The notes under the pieces: model-generated
What the model was told of the DNA's origin: nothing
The model's database searches: none
What the model saw: only the letters and a program-made list of their open reading frames with translations
Translations under genes and position numbers: made by a program
NCBI GenBank assembly: GCA_035495315.1
Contig: DATJGF010000079.1
Span: 43,472 to 107,471, forward strand
DNA from: DATJGF01 sp035495315
GTDB taxonomy: Bacteria; Verrucomicrobiota; Verrucomicrobiia; Limisphaerales; UBA8199
Reading direction: 5' to 3'
Length of the DNA: 64,000 nucleotides
Part shown: piece by piece, positions 37,149 through 45,676 of the stretch
Numbering within the stretch: the stretch's first letter is position 1
Layout of the letters: every line of letters begins with the position of its first letter

Positions 37149-37439
37149 ACCGGCTAATACACCCCGTCTCGGCTCTCTGTGCCATGCCGCCAGCCAGGGG
37201 ATTGCTCGCGTCCACCATGCTTACATACTGCGCCATTTGCTCGGAGCCACCGCTGCGGAACATTGAGGGCGTTTATGCGAGCCATTGGTTTTCTCGTGCT
37301 TCTAATGCTGGTCGGTTGGCGCTCTCCGGAGCCCCATGGCATTCTTGTTGAAGGAGTACGGTGCGGTGAAGTCTGCCCGTCCACAGAGAGACTAAGTCCG
37401 GAAGGATTGCGCGAGCATGAGTGAGGCACAGATCGGTAA

Positions 37440-37555
37440 AACCTTCGGGAGCTGTTGGCCGCGGATGAATCGGTGAACTCATAGATGCCGGTAAAGAGTT
37501 CAGTGGGCTGACCGAGGTTCACCCAAGAGCCATTCGCCATGGTCGGATGGGACAC
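37440..37555 (-). pseudogene. C-terminal fragment of a secreted-protein gene
   Basis: The minus strand reads GSWVNLGQPTELFTGIYEFT followed by DSSAANSSRRFYR. The ending in FTD...(Q/R)RFYR is the usual C-terminus of verrucomicrobial secreted repeat proteins (compare HRFYRTRY at the end of the propeller gene at 17851). No intact upstream part is present, so this looks like the remnant of a deleted gene. Confidence 0.45.
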
Positions 37556-37559
37556 AAAG

Positions 37560-37865
37560 ACTGTCCCGGTGGCTGTGGCGACGGTATGAAAGACAAGGCA
37601 TTTCCCGGCTTGAGAGAACCCACCTCACTAACTTTACCAGCTACCTCTTCAACGGTGGTAACACGAAAACCAATCCCCACTTCCCGGAATTACAGGCGCT
37701 CGCGTGGGAAGCCTGCAAAACCCCACCAAAACGGTTCTGGTTGTTGAAGGGTCAGCGTTCGACGGTTTCTCCTGGCACAAGCCGCACAAGGAATTAATGT
37801 TCCGAGATTCGCTAAATGAGGTGGGTTACGTTGACAACAGCATGTTTGCTGTTGCTAAAGTTCTT
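37560..37865 (+). pseudogene. Decayed pseudopilin C-terminal half
   Basis: One frame reads TNFTSYLFNGGNTKTNPHFP. After a frame change near 37690 another reads GSLQNPTKTVLVVEGSAFDG, then FSWHKPHKELMFRDSLNEVGYVDNSMF. This is the order found at the end of H-X9-DG pseudopilins (…NPSKTVLV…SWH…VDGHV), with the final DG changed to DN and the prepilin N-terminus missing. I read it as a pseudogene of the family represented by the intact neighbour at 37953-38921. Confidence 0.55.
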
Positions 37866-37952
37866 GAACAGCGAAGGCGCGAAGATGCGAAGAGCGCAAA
37901 CGTGCAACTCGTCAAAAGATGAAAATGGCAATAACCTGCGTGGATCGCCTTT

Positions 37953-38921
37953 TCAGGAGCCGGGGCGTTTGAGGGGTGGTTTATAGTCCTGGTGCCACTC
38001 GAGTTGCCAGAGGTTTTCGAGGCGGACAAAGCTGACGTGGCCGTCGTAAAAGGAAACGTTGATACCGCCGGGCAGTTTTGCTGAGGGAGGTTGCTTAGTT
38101 GGGAGGCGATTTGGTGCGGAGCCGTGACGCGGGATGGTGAAGACGTTGATTCCAAAGGGAACGCCGCCGGGAGCGACCTGGCCGGTTTCCAGGTTAGCTG
38201 CAGGGTAATCGGTTTCCTTGGGCCAACTCCACCAGGGAACGACTCCGTCGGCGAAGATGGGTGTTTGGGACGGGTGTAGGATTTGTTGTTCTTTGATGAA
38301 AACCCAGTTGGTTTTGCCCCAGGGATTGCCGTCGTACCAACCGCCCCACCAGCCCCAGCCGCTGACCCAATCATTGGCCGAATAGCTTCCGAGGCGATTA
38401 GTCCTGTCGAGTGGGTTAGGCGGGCCATCGGCCCACCACCACCACCAAGCCCAATTGAGGGCGCGCCAGGCGGAGTGGACGGTGCCGGCGACGATAGGAC
38501 CGGGGCCGGGCCAGTAAGTGTTGGTGGCCGATGTGACCACAGGTGCACCGGGGCAAACCCAGTTTTCGTTCGCCTTACCCCAGTGCCTGGCGTACCAGAG
38601 TCCCACACCGGAGTTTTGGTAGCCGTATCCATACGGATAGTTCGGCTGGGCGGGTCCCCAGGGGCTTGGCCCGTTTAGCTGACCGGAATCTTCGTCGACG
38701 GCGATTTTGTAGCCGAGATTGATCTGGCGGAGGTTGCTGAGGCATTGAATGGCGTAGGCCTTACTTTTGGCGCGGGAAAGTGCGGGCAAGAGGAGAGCGG
38801 CCAAGATGGCGATGATGGCGATTACGACGAGGAGCTCAACGAGGGTAAAAGCCCGGGCGGAGGGCGTTGACTCCGAAGGCTTGGAAAACGTGTGCACAGC
38901 AGCGGCTCTACTGGTGCTCAT
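37953..38921 (-). CDS. Tryptophan-rich type II pseudopilin, H-X-DG type
   Basis: A 322-residue pseudopilin. The prepilin site and helix are AFTLVELLVVIAIIAILAA near residues 24-42 after a 23-residue leader, followed by LLPALSRAKSKA and CLSNLRQINLGY, as usual in the family. The C-terminus carries RHGSAPN ... FYDGHV, a long version of the H-x-DG motif. The middle part is strikingly rich in aromatic residues: NWAWWWWWADGPP, WGWWGGWYDGNPWG and PWWSWPKE. That may reflect glycan binding or packing, which is an inference. No secretion machinery is nearby. Confidence 0.88.
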   Translation of the reverse strand: MSTSRAAAVHTFSKPSESTPSARAFTLVELLVVIAIIAILAALLLPALSRAKSKAYAIQCLSNLRQINLGYKIAVDEDSGQLNGPSPWGPAQPNYPYGYGYQNSGVGLWYARHWGKANENWVCPGAPVVTSATNTYWPGPGPIVAGTVHSAWRALNWAWWWWWADGPPNPLDRTNRLGSYSANDWVSGWGWWGGWYDGNPWGKTNWVFIKEQQILHPSQTPIFADGVVPWWSWPKETDYPAANLETGQVAPGGVPFGINVFTIPRHGSAPNRLPTKQPPSAKLPGGINVSFYDGHVSFVRLENLWQLEWHQDYKPPLKRPGS

Positions 38922-39208
38922 ATGGGGACCTGCTTTTGAAGATTAGGGCAGATTTTGGGTGGGAATGCAAGGGAAAACAGATGCGACTGGAAAGCAGGCG
39001 GGGAGCAGGGGTGGGACGGATGGGACGGATGTCCTTGGCTGAACCGGAAGATCGCAGATGGCAAATGGCAGAGGGCAGATGGCCTGTGCCAGTGAGGATG
39101 CAGAGGTTAGGGATTTGATAATGGCTAAGGACTGGCGTGCTTCGCGAGTCCCGGCATTTGCTTGCGGCAGGAGGCTTGGGCGGTATGATGCGGCTGCGAT
39201 TTAAAATT

Positions 39209-40840
39209 ATGAAAGCGGCCAGCAAATTGAAACCCAAACAAGTCTACCTGATGTCCAACGGCGACCTGCGGTTGTCGGCGAATCAAAAGTGTTGGCCGGA
39301 GCAGGCGAAGATGGAGGCGACTCTGGGGAAGGCGCTGAAGGCGGCGGGTTGGAGGGTGGTTCGGGCGCATGAGTATGATGCGACGAAGCAGCACGGGTTC
39401 ATTGATTCGCAGAAGATGGGGATGGAGGTGTTCCGGAAAGTGGATTCGACGGCGCCATTGATTGTGGCTGAGAGCGTGTGGCAGTACAGCCACCATGTGT
39501 TGCATGGATTGTTCACGCACCAGGGGCCGATCCTGACGGTAGCGAACTGGAGCGGGACGTGGCCGGGGCTGGTCGGGATGTTGAACCTGAACGGGTCGAT
39601 GACGAAAGCGGGGATCCGGTATAGCAGTTTGTGGAGCGAAGATTTCCGGGATGAGTATTTTCAGAACGGGCTGCGTCAGTGGCTGAACGAGGGAATAGTG
39701 ACGCACGATCAGAGTCATGTGAAAGATTTGCGGCTGCTGCGTCTGCCGGCGGAGGATGAGCAAGCGGGGCGGAAAGCGGGGCGTGAGTTCAAACGGCGCA
39801 AGGCGATACTGGGTGTGTTCGATGAGGGTTGCATGGGGATGTTCAATGCCATCATCCCGGATGAGCTGCTGCACCCGACGGGTGTGTTCAAGGAGCGGTT
39901 GAGCCAGTCGACGCTGTATGCGGGGATGCGCCAGGTGAGCGACGCCGAGGCGGGGGAGATTTTGGATTGGCTGCTGAAGAAGGGGATGCGTTTTCAGTGG
40001 GGGCGAGACGAAGAATCGGAACTGACCAAGGCGCAGACGTTGCAGCAGTGCAAGATGTATGCGGCGGCGGTGCGGCTGGCGAGCGAGTTTGGTTGCGACG
40101 CGGTGGGGATTCAATATCAACAAGGGCTGAAGGACTTGGCGCCGGCGAGCGATCTGGTCGAGGGATTATTGAACAATGTCGATCGGCCGCCGGTGCGGGC
40201 CGCGAAATCGAGCCGCGTGCTCTTTGCCGGGGAAGCGTTGCCGCATTTCAATGAGGTGGATGAATGCGCGGGGCTCGACGGGCTGGTGACTTACCGGCTG
40301 TGGCGTGAGCTCGAGTTCGCGCCGGAGAATACGCTGCATGACCTGCGGTGGGGCCAGCGCTACAAAGCGGTCGGGGTAAATGATTACGTCTGGGTATTCC
40401 TGATTTCGGGCGCCGTGCCGCCGGCGCATTTGGAAGGTGGTTTCAAAGGGGCCTCCAGCGAGCGGCAGCCGCCCATGTACTTCAGGTTGGGCGGCGGGAC
40501 GATCAAAGGGGTGTCGAAACCGGGGCATATTGTCTGGAGCCGCGTGTTTATCATGGACGGCAAGTTGCATTGCGATCTGGGGGTGGCGGAGGTGGTGAGA
40601 TTGCCGCAGAAAGAGACGGAGCGCCGCTGGCGTGAGACGACGCCGCAATGGCCGATCATGCACGCGGTGCTGGATGGGATCACGCGAGACCAGATGATGG
40701 CGCGGCATAAATCGAATCATATCCAGGTGGTGTATGCCCCGAGCCGCAAGCAGGGCCATCGCGCGTGCCGGATCAAGGCGGCGATGATGGCGGAATTGGG
40801 GCTGGAGGTGCATCTGTGCGGGAATGTGGAGATGCGTTGA
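39209..40840 (+). CDS. L-fucose/L-arabinose isomerase-like protein
   Basis: About 543 residues from the ATG at 39209; earlier in-frame starts (39137 on) add 24 residues without homology. The layout follows the sugar isomerase fold shared by FucI and AraA: an N-terminal alpha/beta domain beginning QVYLMSNGDLRLS, a segment VAESVWQYSHHVLHGLF and TVANWSGTWPGLVGMLN resembling the region around the isomerase substrate site, and a C-terminal beta domain. It is annotated as fucose isomerase-like in related genomes as far as I recall. The metal ligands cannot be assigned with certainty, so the substrate is open. No transporter or kinase is adjacent. Confidence 0.7.
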   Translation: MKAASKLKPKQVYLMSNGDLRLSANQKCWPEQAKMEATLGKALKAAGWRVVRAHEYDATKQHGFIDSQKMGMEVFRKVDSTAPLIVAESVWQYSHHVLHGLFTHQGPILTVANWSGTWPGLVGMLNLNGSMTKAGIRYSSLWSEDFRDEYFQNGLRQWLNEGIVTHDQSHVKDLRLLRLPAEDEQAGRKAGREFKRRKAILGVFDEGCMGMFNAIIPDELLHPTGVFKERLSQSTLYAGMRQVSDAEAGEILDWLLKKGMRFQWGRDEESELTKAQTLQQCKMYAAAVRLASEFGCDAVGIQYQQGLKDLAPASDLVEGLLNNVDRPPVRAAKSSRVLFAGEALPHFNEVDECAGLDGLVTYRLWRELEFAPENTLHDLRWGQRYKAVGVNDYVWVFLISGAVPPAHLEGGFKGASSERQPPMYFRLGGGTIKGVSKPGHIVWSRVFIMDGKLHCDLGVAEVVRLPQKETERRWRETTPQWPIMHAVLDGITRDQMMARHKSNHIQVVYAPSRKQGHRACRIKAAMMAELGLEVHLCGNVEMR

Positions 40841-40922
40841 AACGTTGGAACGTTAAAGCGTTAAAGGGTTAAAACGGTGGAACGTTAAATTGAACCATCG
40901 AACGTCGAACGCTGAACCTTAA
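40840..40922. repeat. ACGTTAAA-type short tandem array
   Basis: Directly after the isomerase-like stop codon come units GAAACGTTG, GAACGTTAAA, GCGTTAAA, GGGTTAAAAC, GAACGTTAAA and then CGAACGTCGAACGCTGAACC. This is the same degenerate unit family as at 2022-2160, again located at a gene end. Confidence 0.6.
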
Positions 40923-41286
40923 AGGGGCATAATCGCGAGCAGTGGAACGACCCCTCTTCCTGAACCGAAAGGAAAATGGCTCGTCTCCCCTAACCCCTCT
41001 CCTCCGGGGGCGGAGAGGGGAACAGCCATCTCGGCGCATCGTACAAAGGGCGACAAATCTGCTTTCGCTGATATCTCTTTTGCCCTGCCCGTGCTGCCGC
41101 TGCCAAGCGACGAACTCACAGAAATGACAGCAAAATCTATGAGACCTGATCCAGGATTGACAATGTTCGGACCGCTCCCCCAGAAGCGGAGAGAGAGACT
41201 GTCGGGCACGGGGTCCGGATTGAGGTGAGATCGGAGTTGGCGCGAGGCGGGTTGATCCGGAAGGGTGATTGTTAGAGAATGGGTTG
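40923..41286. other. Intergenic region with a GC-rich hairpin
   Basis: No gene is supported between the array and the aldose epimerase. The clearest element is the perfect 9-bp hairpin at 40994-41020. The promoter of the epimerase must lie here, but I could not identify it. Confidence 0.4.
40994..41020. repeat. CCCCTCTCC/GGAGAGGGG hairpin
   Basis: A perfect 9-bp inverted repeat with a 9-base loop. Pyrimidine-rich and purine-rich arms of this kind belong to a common class of dispersed intergenic palindromes. No T-run follows, so it is not a standard terminator. Confidence 0.6.
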
Positions 41287-42447
41287 ATGCAAAAGACCAC
41301 GAGTCGGTTGAGTGCTCTTGCCGTTAGTTTCGCACTTCAATGTTCGCTGATGACTGCCCAACCCGCTAACAACCCACCTGCAAAAATGAGTATCCAAAAA
41401 GCAAATTTTTCCAAAACGCCGGACGGTCAAACCGTCGACCTTTATACGCTGAAGAATGCCAACGGGCTGACCGTGAAAGTGCTCACGTATGGCGCGATTA
41501 TCTATTCGGTGGAAGCGCCGGATAAGGACGGGCGCTACGCCAACCTTACGGCGAATTGCGCTTCATTGGATGATTATGAGAATCGCAGTCCATGTTTTGG
41601 CGCGCTGATCGGCAGGTATGCGAACCGGATTGCGAAAGGAAAGTTCACGCTCGAAGGGGGCGAGTATTCGTTGCCCCTCAACGGGGGGGCCAATCACATC
41701 CACGGCGGACCGCGCGGGTTTGACAAGCAGGTGTGGAAAGCGGAGCCGACGCAGGGCGGGGATATGGTGGGCCTGAAGCTGACGTACACCAGCAAGGATG
41801 GTGAGAATGGTTATCCCGGCACGTTAAATTGCACTGTGGTTTACGAGTTGAACAATCAGAACGAGTGGAAGATGGATTATTCGGCAACGACCGACAAAGC
41901 GACGCCGGTGAACATGTCAAACCATGCCTATTGGAATCTCGCGGGGGTTTACTCGGGGCAGGTTCTGGATCAAGTGCTGACTATCAATGCCGATAAATAT
42001 TTAAAGGCGGATGAGACGTTGATTCCGACCGGCGAGATTGTGCCGGTGGGCGGGACGCCGCTGGATTTTCGCAAACCGCACATGATTGGCGAGCGGATCG
42101 GACAGATTAGGGAGAAGCAGTTCAACGGCGGCTACGATCATTGCCTGGTGCTGAATCATAAGACTCCCCGTGACCTGACGTTGGCGGCGAAACTGAAGGA
42201 TCCGAAGAGCGGACGGACGATGGAGGTCTTTACGACTGAGCCTGGGGTGCAGATCTTCAGTGCGAATTTTGGGCCGGGTGCATTTAAGGGGCCGGATGGC
42301 TATTCGTATCCACGGCATCTGGGGCTTTGCCTCGAGTGCCAGCACTATCCCGATTCGCCGAACAAAACGAGCTTCCCTTCGACCATACTGAGGCCGGGGG
42401 AGACGTATCATGCGACGACGGTGCACAAGTTTGGGGTGGAGAAATGA
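41287..42447 (+). CDS. galM: Aldose 1-epimerase (mutarotase), exported
   Basis: About 386 residues. Interconverts alpha and beta anomers of aldoses such as galactose. Family motifs: GALIGRYANRIAKGKF, GANHIHGGPRGFDKQVW (active-site His), PVNMSNHAYWNL (second catalytic His), FNGGYDHCLVL and a C-terminal ECQHYPDSPN with the base region near LRPGETY. The N-terminus has a signal-like segment (SALAVSFALQCSLMTAQP), so the enzyme is probably periplasmic, as in many Bacteroidota and Verrucomicrobiota. Its stop overlaps the ATG of the following DUF4058 gene by four bases (ATGA). Confidence 0.93.
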   Translation: MQKTTSRLSALAVSFALQCSLMTAQPANNPPAKMSIQKANFSKTPDGQTVDLYTLKNANGLTVKVLTYGAIIYSVEAPDKDGRYANLTANCASLDDYENRSPCFGALIGRYANRIAKGKFTLEGGEYSLPLNGGANHIHGGPRGFDKQVWKAEPTQGGDMVGLKLTYTSKDGENGYPGTLNCTVVYELNNQNEWKMDYSATTDKATPVNMSNHAYWNLAGVYSGQVLDQVLTINADKYLKADETLIPTGEIVPVGGTPLDFRKPHMIGERIGQIREKQFNGGYDHCLVLNHKTPRDLTLAAKLKDPKSGRTMEVFTTEPGVQIFSANFGPGAFKGPDGYSYPRHLGLCLECQHYPDSPNKTSFPSTILRPGETYHATTVHKFGVEK

Positions 42448-43225
42448 AGAATCCTTTTCCAGGGATGAACCCGTATTTGGAGACGCATTGGCCTGATGTC
42501 CACGCCCATTTGATCATATACATCATCGATCAGCTCCAGGACAAGCTGCCCTCCGATTTGAGGGCACGGGCCGAGGAACAAGTTGCCGTCGATGAACAAG
42601 GCCAGCGGGGCTTTTTGCGTCCGGACGTCCACGTGAATGAGCCGGGCAGTCTTCATGAACCGGTCCTTAACGCTGCCGGACCGAATATCGCCGAGCCACT
42701 TATCGTGCGGATTGAGCCAGAAACAAAGCGCTGGGTCGAGATCCTCGATGCTGATGGCCGGTTGATCACGGCCATCGAGGCGCTCAGCTCGAGCAACAAA
42801 AGTCTGGAGGGACAAGCCGGTTATCGATGCCGACAGAACTCGTATATCTCGAGTGGCGTCAACCTGGTCGAAATTGATCTGTTGCGCAAAAGGCGACTGG
42901 GTGCTGTCGGTCCCAGCTTCCGAGCTCACTGACCCTCGAGCGCTGAGTACCGTGTTTGTGTTTTTCGGGCTGCAAGACCCTGGCAGCGCGAGTTCTATCC
43001 TCTGCAGTTGCGGCAACGCCTGCCGGCGCTGCGTGTTCCCCTTCGTCTTGATGACACCGACGCGATTCTGGACCTGCAACCTCTTGTCGATCAGGTTTTC
43101 GAGCGCGGTCGTTACTGGATGCTCGATTATAGCGTCCCCCTCAGCCGGCTCTGAACGCGGAGGATGAAACCTGGGCGGATGCTTTGTTGCGCAAAAGTGG
43201 CTTGCTGGCCAACGCGAACTCTTAA
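42444..43225 (+). pseudogene. Frameshifted DUF4058 gene
   Basis: Begins intact with the family start MKNPFPGMNPYLETHWPDVHAH and runs to NLVEIDLLRK, about 140 residues. The first frame stops at 42932, while the family continuation is spread over other frames: GDWVLSVPASELTDPRALS, then YRVCVFRAARPWQREFYPLQ ... DLQPLVDQVFERGRYWMLDY, and finally ALNAEDETWADALLRKSGLL before a stop at 43223. At least three single-base shifts (near 42892, 42950 and 43150) are needed to restore one protein. DUF4058 proteins are of unknown function and often occur in many copies. It is coupled to galM by an ATGA overlap. Assembly error is the alternative to true decay. Confidence 0.75.
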
Positions 43226-43365
43226 AGGCGATGGGGTTTTCGGAAGGCTGAGCTCCGCGACGCCCAAACACTAAGCGTTTGGAGCCTCGTGGAGCTCGGC
43301 CTCTGAGGCTGCCAAAATTCGCTCGTAAAGCACGAGAAAAAGCTCTAATGTTGCTGGCGTTCATT

Positions 43366-44808
43366 ATGAACGCCGAGCAACTCTACCAGGAACGCCTCAA
43401 CCGCTACGTCACTGCGCTTCGCAACGAGAAACCGGACAGGGTGCCGGTGCGGCCGTTTGTCGCTGAGTTCACAGCGAAGTATGCCGGGTTGACCTGCCAG
43501 GAGGTCGCGCATGATTACACGAAGGCCTTTGAGGCGGCCCTCAAGACCGCGAAGGATTTCGGCTGGGACGCGGTGGTGCCGAACATGGTGTATGTCTGGA
43601 CCGGGCTGGCGCAGGCGGTGGGATTGCGGTATTACGGGATTCCCGGGATGGGCATTCCGCACACGACGGGTTTCAACTACATCGAGCCATCAGAAGACCA
43701 GGCGTTCATGCGCGCCGATGAGTATGACGCGTTGATCGATGATCCCACGGCATTCCTGTACAACGTCTGGCTGCCGCGCGTTTCGACGGAGGTCAGCAAG
43801 GTCGGCGAGGCTGCGACCTACCGGAACAACCTGTCGTTTGTTAAAGGCGCGATGGCGATGCTGAGTTATTTCTACGCGTTCGGTCCGCAGATCGCGCGGC
43901 TGCGTTCTGAATGCGGCGTGGCGTCGGCGATTGCCGGGATTTTCAAGGCGCCATTCGATATCCTGGCGGACAAGCTGCGGGGGTATGTCGGCCTGACGAT
44001 GGATATGCACACACAACCGGCCAAGGTGTTGGCGGCGTGTGAGGCGCTGATGCCGCACCTGTGTCATGTAGGATTGAGCACGGCGGACCCGGCGAAGCTT
44101 GTCCCGATCGGTTTTTGGATGCATCGGGGCTGCGTCCCTTTCATCAACCCCTCACAGTTTGCGTCGCATTATTGGCCGACACTCAAACCGATCATCGAAG
44201 AGTTTTGGCGTCAGGGGCACCAGACGCTTTTTTATGCGGAGGGCAAATGGAACTACCATTTTGAAAGCTTCCGCGAGCTGCCCGAGCGGAGCATCGTTTT
44301 TCATTCTGATCAGAGCGACATCTTCGAGGTGCATCGCAAATTGCACGACAAGTTTGCCCTGAGCGGCGGGATACCGAATGTGATGCTGAGCTTTGGCAAG
44401 CCCGAGGAAGTGCGCGCGTTTTGCCGGCGGGTGATTGCGGAGGTCGCGGCAAACGGTGGTTATATCATGGATGCCGGGGCGATCATGCAGGATGACACCA
44501 GCATCGAGAACCTTCGCGTGATGACTGAAACGGCGCGGCAAGAGGGCGTTTACGCGGCCGGGACGTACAAGACGCCGCACGCGACGGCGCCTTCCGAGGT
44601 CGGTGCCGCGAAGGTGGAGAGGCAAAATCTCAAAGGGATGAGTGGGCAAGACGAGCCGCGAGTGAAGCCGGGTGTTTGTTTTCCGTGGGAAGAGCGCGCG
44701 AAAGAGTTGCCGGAGATTACCGGAAGCCCTGAGCTGGTGCGCAAGATTTGGGAGGATATTGACGCTTTTGGGAATATGTATATTTGGCAGCTGTTGTTGA
44801 GTTTTTAG
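43366..44808 (+). CDS. Uroporphyrinogen decarboxylase (URO-D)-family protein
   Basis: About 480 residues from the ATG at 43366; upstream in-frame codons lack similarity. It belongs to the URO-D/MtaA superfamily TIM barrels: the N-terminal RNEKPDRVPVRPFV, a central AAWxxP-like stretch and a C-terminal HSDQSDIFEVHRKLHDKFALSGGIPNVMLSFGKPEEV match the layout of the non-heme branch. Members of this branch include corrinoid methyltransferase partners. True heme HemE is about 350 residues, so this is not HemE. The convergent neighbour is DUF1638, a family often found with methyltransferase genes. The substrate is unknown. Confidence 0.75.
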   Translation: MNAEQLYQERLNRYVTALRNEKPDRVPVRPFVAEFTAKYAGLTCQEVAHDYTKAFEAALKTAKDFGWDAVVPNMVYVWTGLAQAVGLRYYGIPGMGIPHTTGFNYIEPSEDQAFMRADEYDALIDDPTAFLYNVWLPRVSTEVSKVGEAATYRNNLSFVKGAMAMLSYFYAFGPQIARLRSECGVASAIAGIFKAPFDILADKLRGYVGLTMDMHTQPAKVLAACEALMPHLCHVGLSTADPAKLVPIGFWMHRGCVPFINPSQFASHYWPTLKPIIEEFWRQGHQTLFYAEGKWNYHFESFRELPERSIVFHSDQSDIFEVHRKLHDKFALSGGIPNVMLSFGKPEEVRAFCRRVIAEVAANGGYIMDAGAIMQDDTSIENLRVMTETARQEGVYAAGTYKTPHATAPSEVGAAKVERQNLKGMSGQDEPRVKPGVCFPWEERAKELPEITGSPELVRKIWEDIDAFGNMYIWQLLLSF

Positions 44809-44827
44809 TGGGGCCGGTAGTCGGATT

Positions 44828-44866
44828 GCAGGTTGAAAACCTGCGGTACGGCAGTGTGAAACTCGA
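44828..44866. repeat. Bipartite hairpin element, copy 1 (degenerate)
   Basis: GCAGGT-TGAAA-ACCTGC (44828-44844) is a perfect 6-bp stem with the loop TGAAA, followed by GGTACG and a decayed second hairpin (GCAGTG-TGAAA-CTCGAG, 44851-44867). The same two-hairpin design with the same spacer occurs at 51710-51749. Confidence 0.75.
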
Positions 44867-44917
44867 GGGTGGCATTTGAAAGATTACGCCAAAGCGAGGT
44901 GGTACAATTGCTGTTTC

Positions 44918-45670
44918 TTACTCCGCGACGATGATCCTTTCATCGTAGGAAGGGATCACTTTCTGACCAGGGGCGACGACAAGGAATGTTGTGTCGGGCC
45001 ATTGCCCATCCAACAGCTCCTGCAACAAACGCAGGTTTCCTGGAATTTCACTGTAGTCCCAGCCCTTATCTGCACAGATCTTTTTGACTTCCTCGGCAAG
45101 TTTGAGGTTCTTGAGGAATTCAAAATTGATGAGAGTGCCATTTGAGTAGCTCTGAGTCCACCGCCCCATTTCCTCGAGCAGATACTTGGCTTGATCTTCG
45201 CCGTACTGTTTGACCCATTGCGCATAGCTCGCCTGGAGGTTCAGTGCGTTACCGGCCGGCACGGCGGCTCCGCCCCAAAGTGTTGGATTGTTGCCGCGGC
45301 GTTTGGCGCATTCGAGCCAGCCGGAGGTATAGTAATAGGTGCCGGGATGTTCGGCGAAACAGTGCTGGTAGCGATCTTTGGAGCCGAGGAAAAAAGTGAT
45401 ACAGTCGTGTGCCCGCGGAATGACCAATTTGGTGTGGCTGGCGGTCAGCCCTGAGAGAATATTGCTGCAGAGGCCGTAGCCCAGCAGAATGGCATCATAT
45501 TTGCCGGCTGGAACCGCATCTATCCGCTTTTGGATTTCTACGCGCCCGGTGTGTGGCGTGTCGTGATGTCCCTGAGTGAGGAATTCGAGATCGATCAAGT
45601 TACTTGAACGCGCCGCCGTGTAGTAGAGCTCGCGCACGGCGATTTCACACGCGATGACTTTAAGAAACAT
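44918..45670 (-). CDS. DUF1638 protein
   Basis: A 250-residue DUF1638 protein: N-terminal MFLKVIACEIAVRELYY, the conserved DAILLGYGLCSNILSGL and PRAHDCITFFLGSKDRY blocks, and a C-terminal GQKVIPSYDERIIVAE. Biochemical function is unknown; the family often sits with corrinoid/methyltransferase-type genes. Six bases separate its ATG from the stop of the upstream ThuA gene, so they are one operon. It is convergent with the URO-D-family gene. Confidence 0.82.
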   Translation of the reverse strand: MFLKVIACEIAVRELYYTAARSSNLIDLEFLTQGHHDTPHTGRVEIQKRIDAVPAGKYDAILLGYGLCSNILSGLTASHTKLVIPRAHDCITFFLGSKDRYQHCFAEHPGTYYYTSGWLECAKRRGNNPTLWGGAAVPAGNALNLQASYAQWVKQYGEDQAKYLLEEMGRWTQSYSNGTLINFEFLKNLKLAEEVKKICADKGWDYSEIPGNLRLLQELLDGQWPDTTFLVVAPGQKVIPSYDERIIVAE

Positions 45671-45676
45671 GCGCGT

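Larger units (their letters stand above)
37149..37952. other. Gene-poor stretch with decayed gene fragments
   Basis: About 800 bp without an intact gene. It contains a minus-strand C-terminal gene fragment near 37440-37555 and a frameshifted pseudopilin fragment at 37560-37865, listed separately. The rest shows no recognisable coding or repeat structure. Confidence 0.6.

Noticed and set aside
43366..44808. Heme-pathway uroporphyrinogen decarboxylase (HemE)
   Set aside because: At 480 residues it is far too long and lacks the HemE N-terminal signature; it fits the wider URO-D/MtaA superfamily only.
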